From assembly GCA_937991645.1 (NCBI GenBank), contig CALKPL010000046.1, positions 1 through 37,929 on the forward strand: a stretch of DNA of 37,929 bases. Reading direction: 5' to 3'. The position numbers and the translations under genes were made by a program. Below the pieces are notes generated by a model, which was given only the letters and a program-made list of their open reading frames with translations, was not told the origin of the DNA and did not search any database. Position 1 is the stretch's first letter. The number at the start of each line of letters is the position of its first letter. This document shows, piece after piece, positions 8,363-16,788 of the stretch. This DNA is from UMGS1783 sp900555065. Lineage in GTDB: Bacteria > Bacillota > Clostridia > Oscillospirales > UMGS1783.

Positions 8363-8418
8363 AAAAGACAACCGCTTCAGTCCCGCGCCTTCGCGCGGCT
8401 GGACGACGGTTGTCTTTT
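8363..8418. terminator. Bidirectional terminator with nested hairpin
   Basis: The outer stem AAAAGACAACCG (8363-8374) pairs with CGGTTGTCTTTT (8407-8418). An inner stem CCGCGC (8383-8388) pairs with GCGCGG (8393-8398). It separates tspO (+) from the convergent EamA gene (-). Confidence 0.75.
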
Positions 8419-8503
8419 ATTACGGTATGTTCTGAGTCTGGCCGTTACGGCATGTTCTGATCTGGCGCGCAGGAGCCTGTGCCCCTGCGCCGGAAAAGCA
8501 GCG

Positions 8504-9454
8504 TCAGTCGCTGTCCGCGTTCGGCGCGACAGGATCCCGGTCCGCCGCCCGGGTACGGCGGCGGAAGAGGCCGGGCGGCAGCTGTGCGAGAATCACGGCG
8601 GCGAACATCAGCGCGCAGCCGAGCAGCTCGCGCGCGCTGAGCGCTTCGTCGAGCAGCAGCCAGCCGGCCAGCACAGCGAACACCGATTCCAGGCTCATGA
8701 TCAGGGATGCGACCACGGGGCTGGTGTCCTTCTGCGCAAGGATCTGCAGCGTATAGCCTACGCCGCTGGACATCACCGCCACATACAGGATCGGCGCCCA
8801 GGAAGACAGTATGGCGGCCGGGTCCGGCGTCTCGTAAATAAAGGCCAGCACAGTACAGATTATGCCCATAACGAGAAATTGCAGGCAGCTGAGCAGTACG
8901 CCGTTGACCTTGGGCGAAAAATAATCGACGCACAGGATGTGCATGGAGAAAAAGACGGCGCAGAGCATGACGTAAATGTCGCCCAGGGCAATGGTAAACT
9001 GCTCTGTGACGCAGAGCAGATACAGGCCCGCCGCGGCGACGGCCACGGCGATCCATGCGCCAAGGGTCGTCCGTTTTTTCATAAATACGCCCAGTAGCGG
9101 CACAAGCACGATATACAGCGTGGTGATAAACCCGGCTTTCCCGGCGGAAGTATAGGTAATTCCGAACTGCTGCAGGGTTGCGGCTGCGCACAGGAACAAC
9201 CCGCACAGAACCCCGCCGCAAAGCAGCAGCTTACGCTCCTGCCCGCGCTGCGCGTCCGTCCGCTGTTCGGGCCGCCGTCTGCGGAAAATAAAGAACACCA
9301 GCAGCAGCGCCAACGCCGCGATATAGGAACGTATCGCGTTAAAGGTAAAGGGTTCAACAGTATCCGAAACCATGCGCTGCGCCGCGAAGGCCGTGCCCCA
9401 GATCAGCGCGCCGCACAGCAGCATAATATTTGCCCGCCAGGTTTTTGCCTGCAT
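8504..9454 (-). CDS. EamA/DMT-family transporter
   Basis: The product is 316 residues with about ten transmembrane helices in two EamA repeats. The first starts at MLLCGALIWGTAFAAQRMV. The second starts near VNGVLLSCLQFLVMGIICTV and ends with SLESVFAVLAGWLLLDEALS, the conserved closing element of the family. These proteins usually export amino acids or metabolites; the substrate is not predictable here. GGGGAG precedes the ATG with a 9-10 nt gap. It stands alone, convergent with tspO. Confidence 0.88.
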   Translation of the reverse strand: MQAKTWRANIMLLCGALIWGTAFAAQRMVSDTVEPFTFNAIRSYIAALALLLVFFIFRRRRPEQRTDAQRGQERKLLLCGGVLCGLFLCAAATLQQFGITYTSAGKAGFITTLYIVLVPLLGVFMKKRTTLGAWIAVAVAAAGLYLLCVTEQFTIALGDIYVMLCAVFFSMHILCVDYFSPKVNGVLLSCLQFLVMGIICTVLAFIYETPDPAAILSSWAPILYVAVMSSGVGYTLQILAQKDTSPVVASLIMSLESVFAVLAGWLLLDEALSARELLGCALMFAAVILAQLPPGLFRRRTRAADRDPVAPNADSD

Positions 9455-9525
9455 TGTAATGCTCTCCCCTGTCTTTTGATAATGTATCTTTCATGATTCG
9501 CGCGCGCCTGCGCGCGTTCTTTAAA

Positions 9526-9557
9526 CGGGCCTTCGGCGCATTAGCGCCAAAGGCCCG
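9526..9557 (-). terminator. Hairpin downstream of the oxoamine synthase gene
   Basis: CGGGCCTTCGGCGC (9526-9539) pairs with GCGCCAAAGGCCCG (9544-9557), nearly perfectly. On the minus strand the stem is followed by only a short TTTAAAG, so termination strength is uncertain. The rest of 9558-9744 shows no gene. Confidence 0.5.
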
Positions 9558-9744
9558 CATATCTATGTTACGTCCGCGCGCGCCGTAAGCCGGCGCGACA
9601 GCGTCCGCTGTTTCATATCAGTCGCCGCGTTCCCGTACGGACCGCTGCGGGCGTCAGCCCGGCCCGGCCTCTGTTCCGGCGCGTGCGCCGGCCTTGTTTG
9701 CAACCGTGTAACGCACGCCCTTTCGCACGGGAAAACGCCGGTAA

Positions 9745-10923
9745 TCAGGCCCGCATCTGCTGCATGACGGCCTGGATAATATCCATAGCCTCGTCCAGGA
9801 TCGGCTCGGTGTGGCTGGCCATCAGCGAACTGCGAAGCAGGCACTGGGACGGCGGCGTCGCCGGCGGCAGAACGGGATTGACGTACACGCCCTGCTCAAA
9901 CAGCTTTTTCGCCGTCGTGAGTGTCGCGGTCATGTCATAGGTGTAAAACGGTATGATCGGCGTGGTCGAGGCTTTGATCTCGACGCCGCGCCGCGCAAGG
10001 CCGGCCCGCATGTAGTCGGACAGCGACCGTAACCGTTCCACAAGCTCCGGATGCGCCTTGATCACGCGCAGGGCGGCCAGAGCCGTCGCAGCCGAAGCGG
10101 GGGGGATGGATGCGCTGAAGATAAAGGGCCGCGAGTTGTGGCGCACATAGTCGATCACATACTGGTCGGCGGCCATGAATCCGCCGATGCTGGCGAGCGA
10201 TTTGCTGAATGTGCCCATGATAATATCCGTCTTGTCCGTCAGTCCGAAATGGTCCGCCGTACCGCGTCCGCCCCGGCCCAGAACGCCGAAGCCGTGCGCG
10301 TCGTCGACCATGACGGCCGCGTTGTACTGTCTGGCGAGCTCCGTAATTTCGGGCAGCAGGCAGACGTCGCCGCTCATACTGAACACGCCGTCGGTCACAA
10401 TCAGCTTGCCCGCTTCCCGCGGCAGCTTCTGCAACCGCTTTTCCAGGTCGTCCATATCGTTGTGACGGTAGCGGACCGTCTCCGCATAGCTCAGGTCGCA
10501 GCCGTCGTAGATGCTGGCATGATTCTCGCGGTCGCTCAGAATATAATCGTGCCGGCCGGCGACGGCGCTGATAATGCCAAGATTGCTCTGGAAACCCGTA
10601 GAAAGAAGCACGCAGGCCTCCTTGCCCAGAAATTCCGCCAGTTCCCGTTCCAGGATATTGTGCAGGTCCAGGTTCCCGTTTAAAAACCGCGACCCGCTGC
10701 AGCCGCTTCCGTATTTTTCAAGCGCTTCCACGCCGGCGCGGATTACGTCCGGGTGCATGGTCAGGCCCAGGTAGTTGTTTGAACCGAGCATGATCCGCCG
10801 CTTGCCCTCCATCACCACCTCCGGCGCCTGGCCGGACTGCAGTTCATGGAAATAGGGGTATATGCCGGCCTCTATGCTGTCGCGGTACGCTGTGAAATCT
10901 CTGCATTTGTCAAACAGCGACAT
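9745..10923 (-). CDS. Alpha-oxoamine synthase, serine-palmitoyltransferase-like
   Basis: The product is a 392-residue PLP-dependent fold-type I enzyme condensing an amino acid with an acyl thioester. The PLP lysine lies in GTFSKSLASIGGF, the cofactor Asp/His in VDDAHGFGVLG, and the ring-stacking His in DRENHASIYDGC; GSGCSGSRFLNGN is the substrate-side loop. The SKSLASIGGF form and the ending YVNPVLPPATPPSQCLLRSS are what I recall from bacterial serine palmitoyltransferases rather than glycine C-acetyltransferase or BioF. The start at 10923 follows GGAGGTGAT; an in-frame ATG at 10950 lacks such a site. It is 31 bp from the DegV gene and co-directional. Whether it makes a sphingoid base is inference. 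Confidence 0.85.
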   Translation of the reverse strand: MSLFDKCRDFTAYRDSIEAGIYPYFHELQSGQAPEVVMEGKRRIMLGSNNYLGLTMHPDVIRAGVEALEKYGSGCSGSRFLNGNLDLHNILERELAEFLGKEACVLLSTGFQSNLGIISAVAGRHDYILSDRENHASIYDGCDLSYAETVRYRHNDMDDLEKRLQKLPREAGKLIVTDGVFSMSGDVCLLPEITELARQYNAAVMVDDAHGFGVLGRGGRGTADHFGLTDKTDIIMGTFSKSLASIGGFMAADQYVIDYVRHNSRPFIFSASIPPASAATALAALRVIKAHPELVERLRSLSDYMRAGLARRGVEIKASTTPIIPFYTYDMTATLTTAKKLFEQGVYVNPVLPPATPPSQCLLRSSLMASHTEPILDEAMDIIQAVMQQMRA

Positions 10924-10954
10924 TGTATCACCTCCGAAGTCCAGTTTCACAGGG

Positions 10955-11818
10955 CTAGCGCTCTGTCATAAACAGCACGCCGAGCGTATTGGGACCGCAG
11001 TGGCAGGAGATGGTGCATGCCGCGCGCGTAACATATATATCCTGAAAGTCCATCGTCTCCTCAATGGTTTTGCGCACAAGCTGTATGTAGGATTCGTCGA
11101 TCCCGGAATGGGTGATGAACACATGGTCGCGGACGATATCAGGGTAGGCGGCGAGCACGTCCTTCGTATAGCTGACAAGCACCCTGCCGAGATCGCCGCG
11201 GTATTTTTTGCCGACGCGCATCGCGCCTCCGTTTCGGTTGTCCACTTCAATCATAGGCTTGAGCCTGAGCAGGTTTGCGCCGAGCGCCGCAACTGTCGAG
11301 CAGCGTCCGCCCGCGTGCATAAACTCCAGCGTATCGAGAATAAAACTGGCGTGGGAGCGCGGCGTAAGCGCCTGGACCTCCTGCTGGATCTGCCGGGCGC
11401 TGAGCTTGCCCTCGGCAATTCGTTTGGCGGCCTCGATCACGATGTTGCCGAACCCGGTCGAAAGGCTGCAGCTGTCGATGATATATACGTTCCCCAGCTC
11501 CTCCGCTGCGAGAACGGCGTTGCGGTAGGACGCGGACAATGCGCTGCCCAGCGCCACATGAATCACCTCATACCCGTCCTGGACCCACGGCTCGAACTTC
11601 TGCATATATTCCGCCATGTTGATCGCGGTCGTTTTAGGCAGAACTTTTCTGTCCCAGTAGGCGCGGTAAATGTCGTCCGCAGTGATGGTTTCGTTGTCGA
11701 TATACTCCTTGTCCTCCAGAATAATCGTGGTCGGGATATATTCGACGCCGAATTTTTCCTGGAGCACGGGTCCCAAATCGCAGGACTGATCCGCGCTCAG
11801 GATGATTTTCTTGCTCAT
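10955..11818 (-). CDS. DegV family fatty-acid-binding protein
   Basis: The product is 287 residues. DegV/FakB proteins bind a fatty acid in a buried tunnel and present it to partner enzymes such as the kinase FakA. The family blocks are visible: ILSADQSCDLG at the N-terminus, HVALGSALSASYRNA, LDTLEFMHAGGRCS (usually L..L..GGRIS) and the closing CHCGPNTLGVLFM (H.GPG..G). GAGG precedes the ATG. It sits between the MarR regulator and the SPT-like enzyme in one transcription unit. No FakA-like kinase is present in the window. Confidence 0.9.
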   Translation of the reverse strand: MSKKIILSADQSCDLGPVLQEKFGVEYIPTTIILEDKEYIDNETITADDIYRAYWDRKVLPKTTAINMAEYMQKFEPWVQDGYEVIHVALGSALSASYRNAVLAAEELGNVYIIDSCSLSTGFGNIVIEAAKRIAEGKLSARQIQQEVQALTPRSHASFILDTLEFMHAGGRCSTVAALGANLLRLKPMIEVDNRNGGAMRVGKKYRGDLGRVLVSYTKDVLAAYPDIVRDHVFITHSGIDESYIQLVRKTIEETMDFQDIYVTRAACTISCHCGPNTLGVLFMTER

Positions 11819-11855
11819 AATGACCCTCTTTCTTTGCTTTGCGGCATTGCAGGGA

Positions 11856-12302
11856 TCACGTCTCGTACCAGGCAGTCTCCTCCATCAGCTCCGATGCGAT
11901 GATGGCGAGCATGCCGGCGAACTGTTCGATTTCTTCCTCGTCGAACCGCTGCCGGATCCGCTGCAGGACCGTCGCTAAGTAGTTTTCACTGATGTTGCTG
12001 TACTCGTAGTATTTCCGGGTCAGGCCCAGATGGTACTCGCGCTTGTCGTCGTCTGAATTTATCTTATATAAATACCCCTTTCCGATCAAAGTATTGACCT
12101 TGTAAGTCGCGTTGGACTGGGAAACCCGTATAAAGTTTGCAAACTGGCTGATTGTCGGCCGGTCGAGCGCCTGAATAATTTCCAGGCTGAACGCCTCGGT
12201 CGCGCTCAGGCTTCCCGTCCGCTCCTTTACCTTAGTGAAAACGCCCCGGTAAAAGTTGAGTTTGAACCGGGTATATACCTCGACAAAGCTTTCTTCCAAC
12301 AT
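11856..12302 (-). CDS. MarR family transcriptional regulator
   Basis: The product is 148 residues with a winged helix. TISQFANFIRVSQSNATYKVNTLIG contains the recognition helix, DDDKREYHLGLT forms the wing, and helices at both ends serve dimerisation. It is the first gene of the unit with DegV and the oxoamine synthase and is their likely regulator. Two in-frame ATGs lie two codons apart; GGAG is 8 nt from the second (12302) and only 2 nt from the first (12308), so the second is preferred. Confidence 0.85.
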   Translation of the reverse strand: MLEESFVEVYTRFKLNFYRGVFTKVKERTGSLSATEAFSLEIIQALDRPTISQFANFIRVSQSNATYKVNTLIGKGYLYKINSDDDKREYHLGLTRKYYEYSNISENYLATVLQRIRQRFDEEEIEQFAGMLAIIASELMEETAWYET

Positions 12303-12500
12303 CGACATTACTCCAATTCACTGCGCCGGACGCCATAAGCATCCGGACGGCGCACGCTGCCATTTTCGCATAGGTTTATCAAGTTTGTATCTACACCTGT
12401 TTCACGCGGCGCCCGCGCGCGTCCCGCGCCGCGTGTCATACTCCGACAGCGCGGCGAGATCTATATGAAAAACAAGGTTCCCGCCGCTTTTCCCCAAGCG

Positions 12501-12752
12501 CGGTTTCGCGGTATGGGCATAGCCTTGCGCGCCCGCGGCCCGCCCGCATTCCGCCCAGTTTCGCGGCACGGGCATAGCCTTGCGCGCCCGCGCCCCGCGC
12601 GCATTCCGCACGGTTTCGCGGTACGGGCATAGCCTTGCGCGCCCGCGCCCCGCGCGCACTCCGCGCGGTTTTGCGGCACGGGCATAGCCTTACGCGCCCG
12701 CGTCCCGCGCGCACTCCGCGCGGTTTCGCGGCACGGGCATAGCCTTGCGCGC
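12501..12752. repeat. 55-bp tandem repeat, about 4.6 copies
   Basis: Unit starts are at 12501, 12556, 12611, 12666 and 12721. Each unit begins CGGTTTCGCGGYAYGGGCAT and continues with AGCCTTGCGCGCCCGCG. Copies differ at a few positions and the last is partial. 55 is not a multiple of three, so no frame is preserved and it is not a protein repeat. There are no unique spacers, so it is not a CRISPR array. Confidence 0.92.
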
Positions 12753-12988
12753 GCGTAAGCCCGTTTCTCTACGCGGCGCTGCATACGCCTAAAGCACTTC
12801 CATGTTCTCCCGCGCCCGGCGTAAATCCGTTCCCCATTGCGTTTCTGTCCCTGCGCGCAGATGTTTTATAGTTAAAATATTTGAAGTAATTATATCGTGA
12901 AACCCCGTCCAATGTCAAGGGCTGGAGGAAAAAGATAATTTTAGGAATTATTCCTGTAATTTCCGAAAATGGACATGCGCGCTTTTGC

Positions 12989-13017
12989 TTGACTGCGCGG
13001 CGTTTTCGATATACAAT
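12989..13017 (+). promoter_or_regulatory. Sigma-A-like promoter of the nfeD-floA unit
   Basis: TTGACT (12989-12994), a 17-bp spacer and TACAAT (13012-13017) lie about 75 bp before the NfeD start. Confidence 0.7.
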
Positions 13018-13090
13018 AAAGTTGACGCAGTATCGTTTTATCAAACGCAGTAAGCTGCAAAAAACCAGCACCGTAAAGGAGTGGGGTACT

Positions 13091-13600
13091 ATGGGCCTGC
13101 TGGCGGTTTTTCCGGAGATCACCTGGCTGCCGGTCGTACTGTTTGTCGTGGGCGTGATCCTCATGGCAATTGAAATGGTCGTGCCCGGTTTCGGCGTGTT
13201 CGGCATATCCGGGCTGATTCTGCTCTGTTTGTCGGTCATTCTGACGGCGCAGACCTTTTGGCAGGCGCTGATTCTCATTGCAATCATCGCATGCGTTCTG
13301 GGCGTACTGTTCGCCGTGCTCGTCCTGCTCGCCTCGACTGGGAACATGCCCAAAGGGCTTGTCCTGCGCGCGTCGGCGCGGCGTGAGCTCGGCTATTCCA
13401 GCGCGCCGGAGCGCCTGTACCAATACCTTGGCAAATCCGGCACGGCCCTTTCGCCGCTGCGGCCCGCCGGCTCGATTGACTGCGACGGGACGCGGCTGGA
13501 CGTGGTGACCCGTGGCGAGTTTATCGACAAGGGCGCGTCCGTCGTCGTGATAGAAGTTGTCGGCAACCGCGTCGTCGTCAAGGCGGCGGATAATTCTTAG
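13091..13600 (+). CDS. NfeD-family membrane protein (FloA partner)
   Basis: The product is 169 residues. Two to three transmembrane helices occupy about residues 8-80 (LPVVLFVVGVILMAIEMVV, GISGLILLCLSVIL, ALILIAIIACVLGVLFAVL). A C-terminal OB-fold NfeD domain starts near residue 130 (GSIDCDGTRLDVVTRGEFI, ending VVGNRVVVKAAD). NfeD proteins pair with flotillins or stomatins. The ATG at 13091 follows AAAGGAG with about 10 nt spacing. The gene is followed 38 bp later by floA, as yqeZ-yqfA in Bacillus. Confidence 0.88.
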   Translation: MGLLAVFPEITWLPVVLFVVGVILMAIEMVVPGFGVFGISGLILLCLSVILTAQTFWQALILIAIIACVLGVLFAVLVLLASTGNMPKGLVLRASARRELGYSSAPERLYQYLGKSGTALSPLRPAGSIDCDGTRLDVVTRGEFIDKGASVVVIEVVGNRVVVKAADNS

Positions 13601-13638
13601 ACGCATTGGACACCTTAATGAAAAAGGAGGACTGAACT

Positions 13639-14622
13639 GTGGAATTTGTCTGGATCGCCGTAATCGCAATTATCATCATTTTATTTCTGGCCCTGTTTTT
13701 TACCTTTGTACCCGTCGCGCTGTGGATCAGCGCCCTTGCCGCCGGCGTGAAGGTCGGCATCGTCAACCTGATCGCCATGCGGCTGCGCCGCGTCGTCCCG
13801 TCCCGGATCGTCAACCCCATGATCAAAGCCTCGAAAGCAGGGCTGGACGTGAACATCAACAACCTGGAAGCGCACTATCTTGCCGGCGGCAACGTGGACC
13901 GTGTCGTCGATTCCCTGATCGCCGCGCAGCGGGCCGACATCCCGCTCGAATTTGAGCGCGCCGCAGCCATAGACCTTGCCGGCCGCAACGTACTTGAGGC
14001 CGTGCAGATGAGCGTCAACCCGAAAGTCATCGAGACCCCGGTCATCGCCGCCATCGCCAAAAACGGCATAGAGCTGCGCGCCAAGGCCAAAGTCACGGTC
14101 CGCGCCAACATAGACCGTCTGGTCGGCGGCGCGGGCGAGCAGACCATCATTGCGCGCGTAGGTGAAGGTATCGTCACCACCATCGGTTCGTCCGACAGCC
14201 ACGAGGTCGTGCTCGAGAACCCCGACGCGATCTCCAAAACCGTTCTGGGCAAGGGCCTGGAGGCGGGGACAGCCTTTGAGATTTTGTCTATCGACATTGC
14301 GGACGTGGACGTCGGCCGCAACATCGGCGCGCAGCTGCAGACCGACCAGGCCGAAGCCGATAAGCGCATCGCCCAGGCAAAGGCCGAAGAGCGCAGGGCG
14401 ATGGCCGTCGCGCGCGAGCAGGAGATGAAAGCGGCCGTGCAGGAGATGCGCGCCAAGGTCGTCGAGGCCGAGGCCGAAGTGCCGCGCGCCATGGCAACCG
14501 CCCTGCGCGAGGGCAAGCTGGGCGTGATGGACTACTATAACATGCAGAACGTAATCGCCGACACGCAGATGCGCGGCGCGATCGCCGATCCTGAAAACGC
14601 GCAGGATAAGCGCGATATGTAA
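13639..14622 (+). CDS. floA: Flotillin-like protein FloA
   Basis: The product is 327 residues. An N-terminal membrane hairpin (residues 4-28) is followed by an SPFH/band 7 domain and a C-terminal Ala/Glu-rich coiled coil (DKRIAQAKAEERRAMAVARE onward). LEAHYLAGGNVDRVV and VNPKVIETPVIAAIAKNGIE are highly characteristic of FloA (YqfA), which scaffolds functional membrane microdomains. The length matches the family. The start is GTG at 13639 with AAGGAGG 8 nt upstream. It is co-transcribed with nfeD and probably with the small gene downstream. Confidence 0.95.
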   Translation: MEFVWIAVIAIIIILFLALFFTFVPVALWISALAAGVKVGIVNLIAMRLRRVVPSRIVNPMIKASKAGLDVNINNLEAHYLAGGNVDRVVDSLIAAQRADIPLEFERAAAIDLAGRNVLEAVQMSVNPKVIETPVIAAIAKNGIELRAKAKVTVRANIDRLVGGAGEQTIIARVGEGIVTTIGSSDSHEVVLENPDAISKTVLGKGLEAGTAFEILSIDIADVDVGRNIGAQLQTDQAEADKRIAQAKAEERRAMAVAREQEMKAAVQEMRAKVVEAEAEVPRAMATALREGKLGVMDYYNMQNVIADTQMRGAIADPENAQDKRDM

Positions 14623-14634
14623 GAGGTCGCCGCC

Positions 14635-14877
14635 ATGAAAAAAACAATGAAGAAATACGCGCTGCGCACGGGCGCGCCGTCGGCCGCGCACGCATATGCC
14701 GCGCCCCACGCGCCCGATGCGGAGGCGGCCCGCCCGCAGCCGCCGGAACCGGAACGGGCCGCGCCGAAAACCGCCGCGCGCCGGTTCCTGAACCCGCGCG
14801 ACGCGCGCGCGGCGTTCATAGCGGCCGAGCTGCTCGCCCCGCCCCTTGCCAGGCGGCGCGGCCGCAGATTGATATGA
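14635..14877 (+). CDS. Small uncharacterised protein downstream of floA
   Basis: The product is 80 residues and not confidently recognised. It has a basic start (MKKTMKKYALRTG), an Ala/Pro-rich low-complexity middle and a more structured end (NPRDARAAFIAAELLAPPLA). The final helix-like segment is the kind of short tail seen in many small clostridial proteins. AGAGG precedes the ATG weakly. Its place 12 bp after floA recalls yqfB in Bacillus, but no sequence similarity to YqfB can be claimed. It could also be spurious GC-rich coding; tight spacing on both sides supports a gene. Confidence 0.5.
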   Translation: MKKTMKKYALRTGAPSAAHAYAAPHAPDAEAARPQPPEPERAAPKTAARRFLNPRDARAAFIAAELLAPPLARRRGRRLI

Positions 14878-14891
14878 CGCCGAGGTAACCT

Positions 14892-15764
14892 ATGCAACGA
14901 AAATACATTTTCCGCGCCGCCGCCTGGGCCGCCACAGCCGCGGCGGCGCTTGCGCCAATGCTGTACTGGCAGCACAACGTGCTGCAGACGTCGCGGTATA
15001 TCCTTCGCCATCCCGCGCTTCCGGCCGCGTTTGCCGGAACACGGATCCTGCACCTGTCCGACCTGCACGGCAAGCGCTTCGGTCCGGGGCAGTCCCGTCT
15101 GACGGAGGCCATGCGCGCCTGCGCGCCGCATGCCGTTGTGATCACTGGCGATATGATCGACCGCGGCGACGGGGATATGGCCGCCGCACTGGAGGCCGCA
15201 GCCGCCGCCGCTTCGCTCGCGCCCGTATTCTACGTGCCCGGAAACCATGAGGGCCGCTGTCCGCGCTATCCGGTTTTTGCCGCACGGCTCCGTGCGCACG
15301 GCGTGCGCGTGCTGCACGACGAAGCGGTTCTGCTTCGCCGCGGGGCCGCGCGCATCGCGCTGTGCGGCGCGCGGGACCCCGTGTTTTATGCGCCGGACGC
15401 CTCCGTCCGGCTCCCCCTGTTCGCGCGTGAGCTGGACCGGCTCCTGCACAGCGCAGACGCGCCCTTTCACATATTGCTCAGCCACCGTCCGGAGTTTTTC
15501 CGACTCTACGCCGCCTGCGGGGCAGACCTTGCCTTTGCCGGCCACGCGCACGGCGGACAGTGGCGGCTGCCTTCAGGACGCGGCGTATTCGCGCCGGGCC
15601 AGGGCTTTTTTCCCGCGTATACCTGCGGCCTGTACAGGCGCGGGAACGCGGTTATGGCAGTCTCACGCGGTCTGGGCGGTCGTGCGCCCGTACCGCGCCT
15701 GCACAACCGGCCGGAACTTGTGCTCGTCACGCTCGAGCCGGAGGACGGGGAGGTCAACCCATGA
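14892..15764 (+). CDS. Metallophosphoesterase, YkuE/YaeI-like
   Basis: The product is 290 residues with an N-terminal membrane anchor or signal (AAAWAATAAAALAPMLYW). The calcineurin-like metal-binding motifs run in order: HLSDLHG, VVITGDMIDRG, VPGNHEG, LLSHRPEFF and FAGHAHGGQ. This group acts on the outer face of the membrane; some members hydrolyse UDP-sugars or phosphodiesters. The ATG follows a GAGG-like site. The stop overlaps the next start (ATGA), so the two genes are coupled. Confidence 0.9.
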   Translation: MQRKYIFRAAAWAATAAAALAPMLYWQHNVLQTSRYILRHPALPAAFAGTRILHLSDLHGKRFGPGQSRLTEAMRACAPHAVVITGDMIDRGDGDMAAALEAAAAAASLAPVFYVPGNHEGRCPRYPVFAARLRAHGVRVLHDEAVLLRRGAARIALCGARDPVFYAPDASVRLPLFARELDRLLHSADAPFHILLSHRPEFFRLYAACGADLAFAGHAHGGQWRLPSGRGVFAPGQGFFPAYTCGLYRRGNAVMAVSRGLGGRAPVPRLHNRPELVLVTLEPEDGEVNP

Positions 15765-16486
15765 ACGGACATAAGAGCGGATGCATGCTGTGCGGCGCGC
15801 CGCTGGTGTATTCGAAGACCCCGCGCGCCCTGGCATGCGCCGTGTGCGGCGGTATTTTTCAGACGGACGCGGCCTGCGCGCAAGGGCATTTCGTGTGCGA
15901 CGCCTGCCATGCCGCTTCGGCGGCTGACGTGATTGCGCGCGTCTGCCTGCATGCGGACGAGCGCAACCCGGCGCGGCTGGCCCTGCGGATCATGCGCCAT
16001 CCGTCCGTGCATATGCACGGCCCGGAGCACCACGCGCTGACCGGCTGCGTCCTGCTCGCCGCCTACCGAAACAGCGGCGGCGCGGCGGACCTGGAATCCG
16101 GTATCCCTGAAATTATACGGCGCGCAGGCCGTGTTCCGGGCGGCAGCTGCGGCTTTATGGGCTGCTGCGGCGCGGCTGTGGGCGCGGGTACATACTGGAG
16201 CGTCGCCCGCGGCGCAACGCCATTGAGCCGGGAAGCGTGGGCGGATTGCAACCGTCTGACCGCCCTGTGCCTGGAGGAAATCGCGGCGCACGGCGGGCCG
16301 CGCTGCTGTAAGCGGGACACGTTTTTATCCCTGCGCGCAGCCGTGGCGTTTACAGAGCGGGCGGCCGGCGTGCGCATGGACTGGGACCCCGCGCTCAAGT
16401 GCGAATTTTCCGCCGAAAACCGCGAATGCCTGACCGATGCATGTCCTTTTTTCAGCCCGCGGGAACAGCCGCCGTACGCAGACTGA
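15761..16486 (+). CDS. DUF5714 domain-containing protein
   Basis: The product is 241 residues. The N-terminus has two zinc-ribbon-like Cys pairs (CMLCG, CAVCG) and then CAQGHFVCDACH. The middle holds MHGPEHHALTGCVLLAA and GGSCGFMGCCGAAVGAG, and the C-terminus has CCKRDTFLSLRAAV and the final Cys pair CLTDACPFF. This pattern is DUF5714, found in anaerobes alone or fused to methyltransferases; function unknown, but metal or iron-sulfur binding is plausible from the Cys/His pattern. GGGGAGG precedes the ATG, which overlaps the metallophosphoesterase stop by 4 bp. Confidence 0.85.
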   Translation: MNGHKSGCMLCGAPLVYSKTPRALACAVCGGIFQTDAACAQGHFVCDACHAASAADVIARVCLHADERNPARLALRIMRHPSVHMHGPEHHALTGCVLLAAYRNSGGAADLESGIPEIIRRAGRVPGGSCGFMGCCGAAVGAGTYWSVARGATPLSREAWADCNRLTALCLEEIAAHGGPRCCKRDTFLSLRAAVAFTERAAGVRMDWDPALKCEFSAENRECLTDACPFFSPREQPPYAD

Positions 16487-16505
16487 CGCGGCGCCGGGAA
16501 CGCAG

Positions 16506-16541
16506 CGGCCCCTGTTGTTTAAGGCAGGGGCCGTTTTTTTT
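16506..16541 (+). terminator. Rho-independent terminator of the nfeD-floA-MPE-DUF5714 run
   Basis: CGGCCCCTG (16506-16514) pairs with CAGGGGCCG (16525-16533), followed by eight T. Confidence 0.9.
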
Positions 16542-16557
16542 GCACAACGCGGCGTCC

Positions 16558-16629
16558 GCGCCCACCCGGCCGGCCCGCCGACATGCGCCGGTTTGCCGCG
16601 CCCGCCCGACCGGCCCGCCATAATGCGCC
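16558..16629. repeat. Two-copy direct repeat with 40-bp period
   Basis: About 32 bp beginning GCGCCCACCCGGCCGG at 16558 recurs at 16598 as GCGCCCGCCCGACCGG with few changes, both ending in ATGCGCC. It is GC-rich intergenic DNA with no gene. Confidence 0.6.
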
Positions 16630-16788
16630 CGTATCTCACACGCGCCCTGCCGCGCCGCGTCCTCCCGCCGGCTTGTGTCTTTCACCATGGAAAGCCGAAA
16701 AATACGCGCCTGCAAAATATATTTATAAACGTGCGGCTGCCTTACAGCCCGGCCGCAGCGATTGTAACGGTCATTTTTTGGAAACCTC

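Noticed and set aside
9745..10923. Annotation as glycine C-acetyltransferase (kbl) or 8-amino-7-oxononanoate synthase (bioF)
   Set aside because: The lysine motif GTFSKSLASIGGF and the C-terminal block fit serine palmitoyltransferases better; no threonine dehydrogenase or biotin gene is nearby.
12501..12752. Possible CRISPR array
   Set aside because: The repeated units abut one another without unique spacers, and no cas gene is present.
12402..12784. Overlapping minus-strand open frames encoding ARGARARKAM-type repeats
   Set aside because: They arise because the 55-bp tandem repeat is open in all three frames; the period is not a multiple of three and the same peptides cycle between frames.
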